Below are positions 59,350 through 64,000 of a DNA stretch of 64,000 nucleotides, in pieces (position 1 is the first letter of the stretch; every line of letters starts with the position of its first letter). The notes under the pieces are model-generated. The model worked only from the letters and a program-made list of their open reading frames with translations, made no database searches and was not told the DNA's origin. Source of the DNA: Siphonodentalium dalli (Eukaryota > Mollusca > Scaphopoda > Gadilida > Siphonodentaliidae); NCBI GenBank assembly GCA_032622095.1, contig CP136065.1:112757195-112821194 (forward strand), in the 5' to 3' direction. The translations under genes were made by a program, and so were the position numbers.

Positions 59350-59490
59350 TAACTCTTTGTTTCGATTATGGTAAATGCAGTTATAACCGAAAAGTTTAAA
59401 GACAAGTTCTATAATGCATGTATAGCACGTTATAGTAAACTTGTCTTCAAACTTTTCAGTTATAGCACATAACCGTAATCAAAATTTACA
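59350..59490. mobile_element. Foldback element
   Basis: Arms of about 60 bp: TTTCGATTATGGTAAATGC, GTTATAACCGAAAAGTTT, AAAGACAAGTT, then the complement ACTTGTCTTCAAACTTTTC and on to ACCGTAATCAAAATTTAC. The loop is around ATGCATGTATAGCACG. Superfamily unknown. Confidence 0.7.
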
Positions 59491-60499
59491 AAGAAAACCA
59501 ACCACGCACGAAGTTGAAAGCCAATGCGCAATCACTAATTATGGAATGTTCAAGTAGCCTCAACAATTCATTGTTTTGAGTGACTAGTGGCAACTGATTA
59601 CGCAATTGCTTTGCTGGTGTTCCTGATATATTTCAGCTGTTAGTTTCATTTCTTTGGCAAATTGCATTTCTTAGAACAAGTCTTGTTCTCTTGGTACTTG
59701 TGCACCGAGGTTAGCAGTATTGTTAATTTGGGAGGGCAGTCCTATCCAAAGGCAACACCGGAATTCCATTTCATGTCTCAGAAAGTATCAAATGGTATAT
59801 AATATGCTGTATCCCCATCCCCGATACAGCCCCCACTCCCCTCCCAAGGTGCCACCCCTGTTTGTAGACAACAAAAGTGTTGCTGAACTGGCCATGTTTG
59901 CAGGTTTCCATTGATTTGGGTCCCATTGTCTCCGAGTCCCATAGCATGTGCATTGTATAGTAAGGCTAAACAAAATAAAGGTACTCAAACCGATTCGATG
60001 GTTCCCATATCACTTCAGTTATCAGAATCGAGCAATTGCTCAAAAATAATGCTAACCCAGTCAACTATAGTATAAAATTGCCCAAAACCTGTTATGTATC
60101 AAAATTGTTTGTCAAATAACTGACCAAAAAAGCCACTTGATTTTAGAGTTATCCATCTTCATCTGCAATTTGGTCTGAGACCGTCTTCTCGTCGACTGTT
60201 TACTGGGCTGGGCCACTTAAAATTATCGGTGGTGTAAAATAATAGATTTAAACATCAATATCTGATCACTCTGAGCTTTGATGGGTGGGTTCCTCGACTC
60301 GAATCAAATATTTTGAGCCCCGCAGCCAAGAAAATAGTAATTTGCGAGCGTTAATTTGGATTACGCATCTTTAATGTTCTGTTTCTCAGACACTACCCCC
60401 TCATAAAAATATGGCCCACAGGAAGCTTTATATATCTCACAAAAAATAACAAGAGCGTGGCATACTAATAGCATGTTGGTTTGTTTCAAATTGCATTTC
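59491..60499. other. Spacer
   Basis: No gene is supported. Short frames on both strands at 59720-59990 are unrecognised. Confidence 0.35.
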
Positions 60500-60877
60500 A
60501 GAATGACAAATTTTTAAACACCTTCTCCAGAACCATAAGACCGAATTTGGTGTGGCTGTTCCCTTGGTGACTCACATTCAGATTTGTTAAAATGAGGTCA
60601 CCAAATCAAATAGTTGTGAATCAGGGCCATAACTCTTTCCCTCCGTAGTAATTCTTAAAACAACTTCTCGGGCCTATTTAGCTTATATTTAATATGGTGG
60701 GTCCTTGGGTTACTGGGGTTCAGACTTGTAAAAATGGGGTCACTTTGGGGCAAACATGGGCAGAGCCATGGTCATAACTTAAAATAATTTGTTTTGTTTT
60801 TTAGATTGAACTCATTGATCAATTTAATCCAACAAAATGAATACTAGTGAAAAAAATTTATTTAGATTTTACTCTTT
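60500..60877 (+). mobile_element. AGCTCACC-family body, left part of a split copy
   Basis: Matches 55090-55380 (CCAGAACCATAAGACCGAAT, GGTGACTCACATTCAGATTT, AGGGCCATAACTCTTTCCCT). It resumes at 63483 after the CACTG-ended element and ends near 63660 (GTCCAGGGGTCTGGGAGA, ACGAACAGACAG). Confidence 0.7.
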
Positions 60878-63477
60878 CACTGGGGGTAAGCTGCTCCATG
60901 GGAAGCGGTTCGCTTGTGATAAAAGCTCCAGTGCGCGTGAGCGAAGCTCCAATGCGCATCCGGTCAGAAGAAGTTATTTTATTTACAACATTCAAAGAAC
61001 ACAGATTGAAGGTAAGGAATAGAAACGAATTTCCACTGCTGCTCCCTTCTACGATAACATTTATAACAAAATCAGGGAAGTTTTGTCACATCTTTGCTCA
61101 CAATACCCTCCTTTTCCCAGTTTAGCATTGCTGAAAAGTATTCCCTATGCATTTACTATGGGAAACTACCGAAAGTAACCAGGTGAATAGACCGTATTTA
61201 AAAGCTTATTTGAGCGTGAACAATATTGAACAATAAAGCTAATACGTCATCTAGTAATCCCCAATCAGTGTCGATGTATTCTGCTCATTTAAATCAATGC
61301 CAGAAAGCTTTCAAATCATGACAAAAAGCCCCAGTGCCATTGCGATAACAGGTTACACATCGTGTGCGCTTGTGATGAAATAAAGCGCCAGTGCGTAGGT
61401 GTCATGGAATCGTAATTGACTTATTTTGGCAGGATAATCAACATTCTGACAACCGAAAACTACAGAAGGTGGTGTGTGCTTTCCTCAGAGTCATTTTCTT
61501 CAATTAGCTTGTGTTTTATGTTGTAATTTAATATATTATATATCATGTATAGCATAAATATCCGAATACGAATGTAATTAAGACAATTAAGAATGTAATA
61601 CAAATGATACGAATGTAATTACGATAATTAGACATTAGTATATATAATTACTATAATATAATAATTATATTCATATCATTTGCAGTGCATTCTTCGCAGA
61701 ACCATAACACCATATGTATAATGGTGATATGGATTCGTAATTATGATTATTATACATTTATTTTAGTTGGGAATACGTTGAACTGGTATCGCTATGTTGC
61801 TTCAGTGAAAGCTCACACCTTGATGCAGGATTGGGAGTGTCAGGGACGTGACTAGAGGGTCTTGGTTTGGGTGGGTGTCAAGCTTCGAATTTCCAACTGT
61901 ATCCCCCACTTTGGAGCACATTTTTATCTCAACTTAAGACTTTCCTTTTGCACACTCTTGAGCTTGAATATTCTGACTGTTACCTGAAACAGGTTTGCAA
62001 CTGGTTGGAACTCCAACGATATACCCCCATATATTTGAAAGTATCTGAAATATATGTTGTAAATATAAATGTCTTTCAACTCCGGGTGGAGTGCAAATCA
62101 CAGGGGTCAGGGAATATATATGTTTTTTTAATTTATTATAGTATTTTGAGAAAATAATATGATAAATTAAAAAAAAAAATTCATGGACCCCTGTATTGCA
62201 AATTGATTTGCCCAATATTGACCACCCGCAATGAAGACACTCTACCCACAATTATACCTGATTATCTTGCACTTATTATTTCATTATTGTCATTTCAGAT
62301 GTATGCGGGTATGGAAGGGTCAATGGAGGATTCAATTATCTTAATGGACCTTTCTGAAAAGATATTAAAATGCATCCATAATTGCATGTATTTGGCATTA
62401 TTTTTTGCAATTAGTTGATTTTAATAACTAAAGCGTCTTTTGAAAAATGTTGTTGTTGTTATTATTGTTGTTGTTGGAATCTGATTATACGGGGACCACC
62501 TGATCAGATTGTCTGCCTTTAATAGGTCATGCATGCCGTTTTCGTGCCATTTATATATAATGGCACATCCATATTGTGTTATGACTTACACAAGCCGCAT
62601 ATCAACAATTATTTTGCAAGATTAATTATGCGAATACATGCATGCCATGGTCAATCTCCCACATCCTAATATGCATACATGATCAACCCACTATTCGAAA
62701 TCAATTAGGCTGACAACAAACGAATAGTTTTAATTATATCCGTACAATAACATGTGAATCACACAGGACTGCATGTACATTCAAATACATATCGATTGGA
62801 GTATATAATAGGATATACTATTGGTATATAACTGATAATTCCGGAAACACCACACGATAATTGTCATGTTTTAGGCTCCAATAATGCCAATGTGATTGAA
62901 ATAATAAATACGAACTTGTTTCGATCGTTTTCACCTCTGCAATTGCCTAAATCTCTTTTTAAATGCGCACTGGAGCCCTCCAGTCCCGGCGGTCTACGCG
63001 CTGGCGCTTATCGAAATACGAACTGGAGCGTCCACGTGGTGGTGTTAAAATGCATTTTTCTCAGTATTTAGTTGTTTGAGACACCAACGCCAACAACAAT
63101 CGCACGGCGGAAGTGTTTGTTATAGCAATTGATACCGGACATTATTCAGATTATTTCGTTTTCATACACAAAATATCATGTTATTAAGAATTTTCTCGTT
63201 ACACAATCGGGTTTTGAAGTGATAAATCAGCTGCTTCTGCATGGTATGGAAATGTGTTCGAATAAATGCGATATATAAATCACAGTTGAAGCATGTTGGT
63301 CATTTGTGACCGACGTTCCATAGAATAATGCTGTTTATAGAGATAATACGTACCATTTTGAATACTTCAGTTTCCTTTTTCACAAAATAATCACAGACGC
63401 ACCGTCGCATTGTAAACTGCGCACTGGAGCTTTTATCACAAGCGAACCGCTTCCCACGGAGCAGCTTACCCCCAGTG
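60878..63477. mobile_element. CACTG-ended DNA transposon, non-autonomous, 2.6 kb
   Basis: The terminal inverted repeats are 59 bp with one mismatch. They begin CACTGGGGGTAAGCTGCTCC, continue GGGAAGCGGTTCGCTTGTG, and end GCTCCAGTGCGC. A 5-bp duplication TCTTT lies at 60873-60877 and 63478-63482. Further CCAGTGCG / CGCACTGG-type motifs are repeated inside both ends (60955, 61390, 62964, 63035 regions). Split homology of the flanks confirms the insertion. No transposase was read. The ends suggest either Transib (5-bp duplication, CAC start) or EnSpm/CACTA (CACTG start, subterminal repeats). Confidence 0.8.
61841..62260. mobile_element. CAGGGACGTG hAT-family relic inside the CACTG element
   Basis: Starts CAGGGACGTGACTAGAGGGT and ends CAATGAAGACACTCTACCCA then ACCTG, resembling both ends of the 44173-45188 MITE. 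Flanking 8-mers do not match, so the exact limits are unsure. Confidence 0.45.
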
Positions 63478-63687
63478 TCTTTGCTCAATTTTTTTTATTT
63501 TATGAAAATTAAATGTTAAATTAAAAAATAAAATTTTGAAAAACTAACTACGCTATAACATCTGTCAGGGTACACCGACTCACCTCACCAAATATAGTTG
63601 CAATCGGTCCAGGGGTCTGGGAGAAAAATCACGAACAGACAGTTTGTTACCCTTGCCAATTGAAGGGTCAAGTAAGTACATGTACCT

Positions 63688-63800
63688 TGGACCCTGCGAA
63701 TCAGGGGTTTTAATTTTGAATAGAATCGAATCGCGTAAGAGATTCGAAATCGCATCGAATATCAAATCGCTATTTCGAGTGTACCAAGAGTGAAGAGGTT
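63688..63800. mobile_element. End of a TCGAATCG-type hAT element
   Basis: TTGGACCCTGCGAATC followed by repeated AATCGAATCG/ATCGCATCGAATATC steps matches the left end of the 37257-43015 element (12 of the 15 terminal bases). The other end would lie beyond the window. Confidence 0.55.
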
Positions 63801-64000
63801 GCACAGTTCGCGAAACGCTTAAATTGGTAGCTGTAATGAACTGAAAAGCTCTTAATGTTTTTTTTATATATTACCTATAACGTTACTAATGCGTCTTCTG
63901 AGAAAAATACGCATGCATCTCATTTTCCTCATAAATATTAGCGAGTTTGCGATACCCGTTCGACGGGTACGGGTACCGGTAGATTGGTGAAATTCGTCAC

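Noticed and set aside
1-64000. tRNA, rRNA, CRISPR or bacterial operon features
   Set aside because: No cloverleaf boxes, rRNA strings or spacer-repeat arrays with unique spacers were seen. The sequence is eukaryotic and the tandem repeats have no spacers.

Overview
This window is animal nuclear DNA: AT-rich, with spliced exons, very large introns and dense layers of nested repeats. The style of the repeats (hairpin-led elements followed by CCGTCCGTC runs, AGCTCA-type elements, many hAT and piggyBac-type MITEs) suggests a marine lophotrochozoan, most likely a mollusc. That placement is inference from repeat style, not from a species marker.

I recognise one host gene. Plus-strand exons at 10615-10703, 12559-12717, 21167-21305, 54770-54854 and 57539-57620 match, in order, the C-terminal half of EXOSC9 (exosome complex component RRP45). 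The tail shows the acidic SDSEEEE motif, a lysine-rich end, a stop at 57618-57620 and an overlapping AATAAA. The catalytic-like RNase PH part must lie left of the window. Junction phases agree for 10703/12559, 21305/54770 and 54854/57539. The junction between 12717 and 21167 does not agree, so a small exon is probably unrecognised. The intron from 21306 to 54769 is 33.5 kb and is mostly mobile DNA.

Layout. 1-4310: tandem arrays of a ~155/164-bp monomer carried by an AGCTCA-ended element. 5349-9187: a hAT-like element holding an ACCCAT-family element, which itself holds a third hAT-like element. 9257-10425: a hAT-like fragment, a 385-bp tandem duplication and a foldback. 10518-12717: EXOSC9 exons, a LINE tail and two TTAA-flanked MITEs. 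13461-18888: a DIRS-like element with inverted terminal repeats and an internal complementary region. 19850-20395: an inverted-repeat element. 22783-23561: a hAT MITE. 24487-26145: a second DIRS-like remnant with another element nested in it. 26236-36780: Tigger-like, RTE-like-tail, AGCTCA, ATGCCCCC, ACCCAT and foldback elements. 37257-43015: a hAT-like element carrying a 4.6-kb array. 43852-48319: another hAT-like element carrying a nested hAT and a 5'-truncated LINE. 48573-57515: more hairpin-led elements and MITEs. 58769-64000: a hairpin-led element with a nested hAT MITE, a foldback, a 2.6-kb CACTG-ended element with near-identical 59-bp TIRs, and the end of a second TCGAATCG-type hAT.

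No tRNA, rRNA, CRISPR array or intact transposase was seen. The longest open frame (46556-47473) is the C-terminal part of a LINE polyprotein. All family names rest on termini, target-site duplications and motif recognition by eye, not on database searches.
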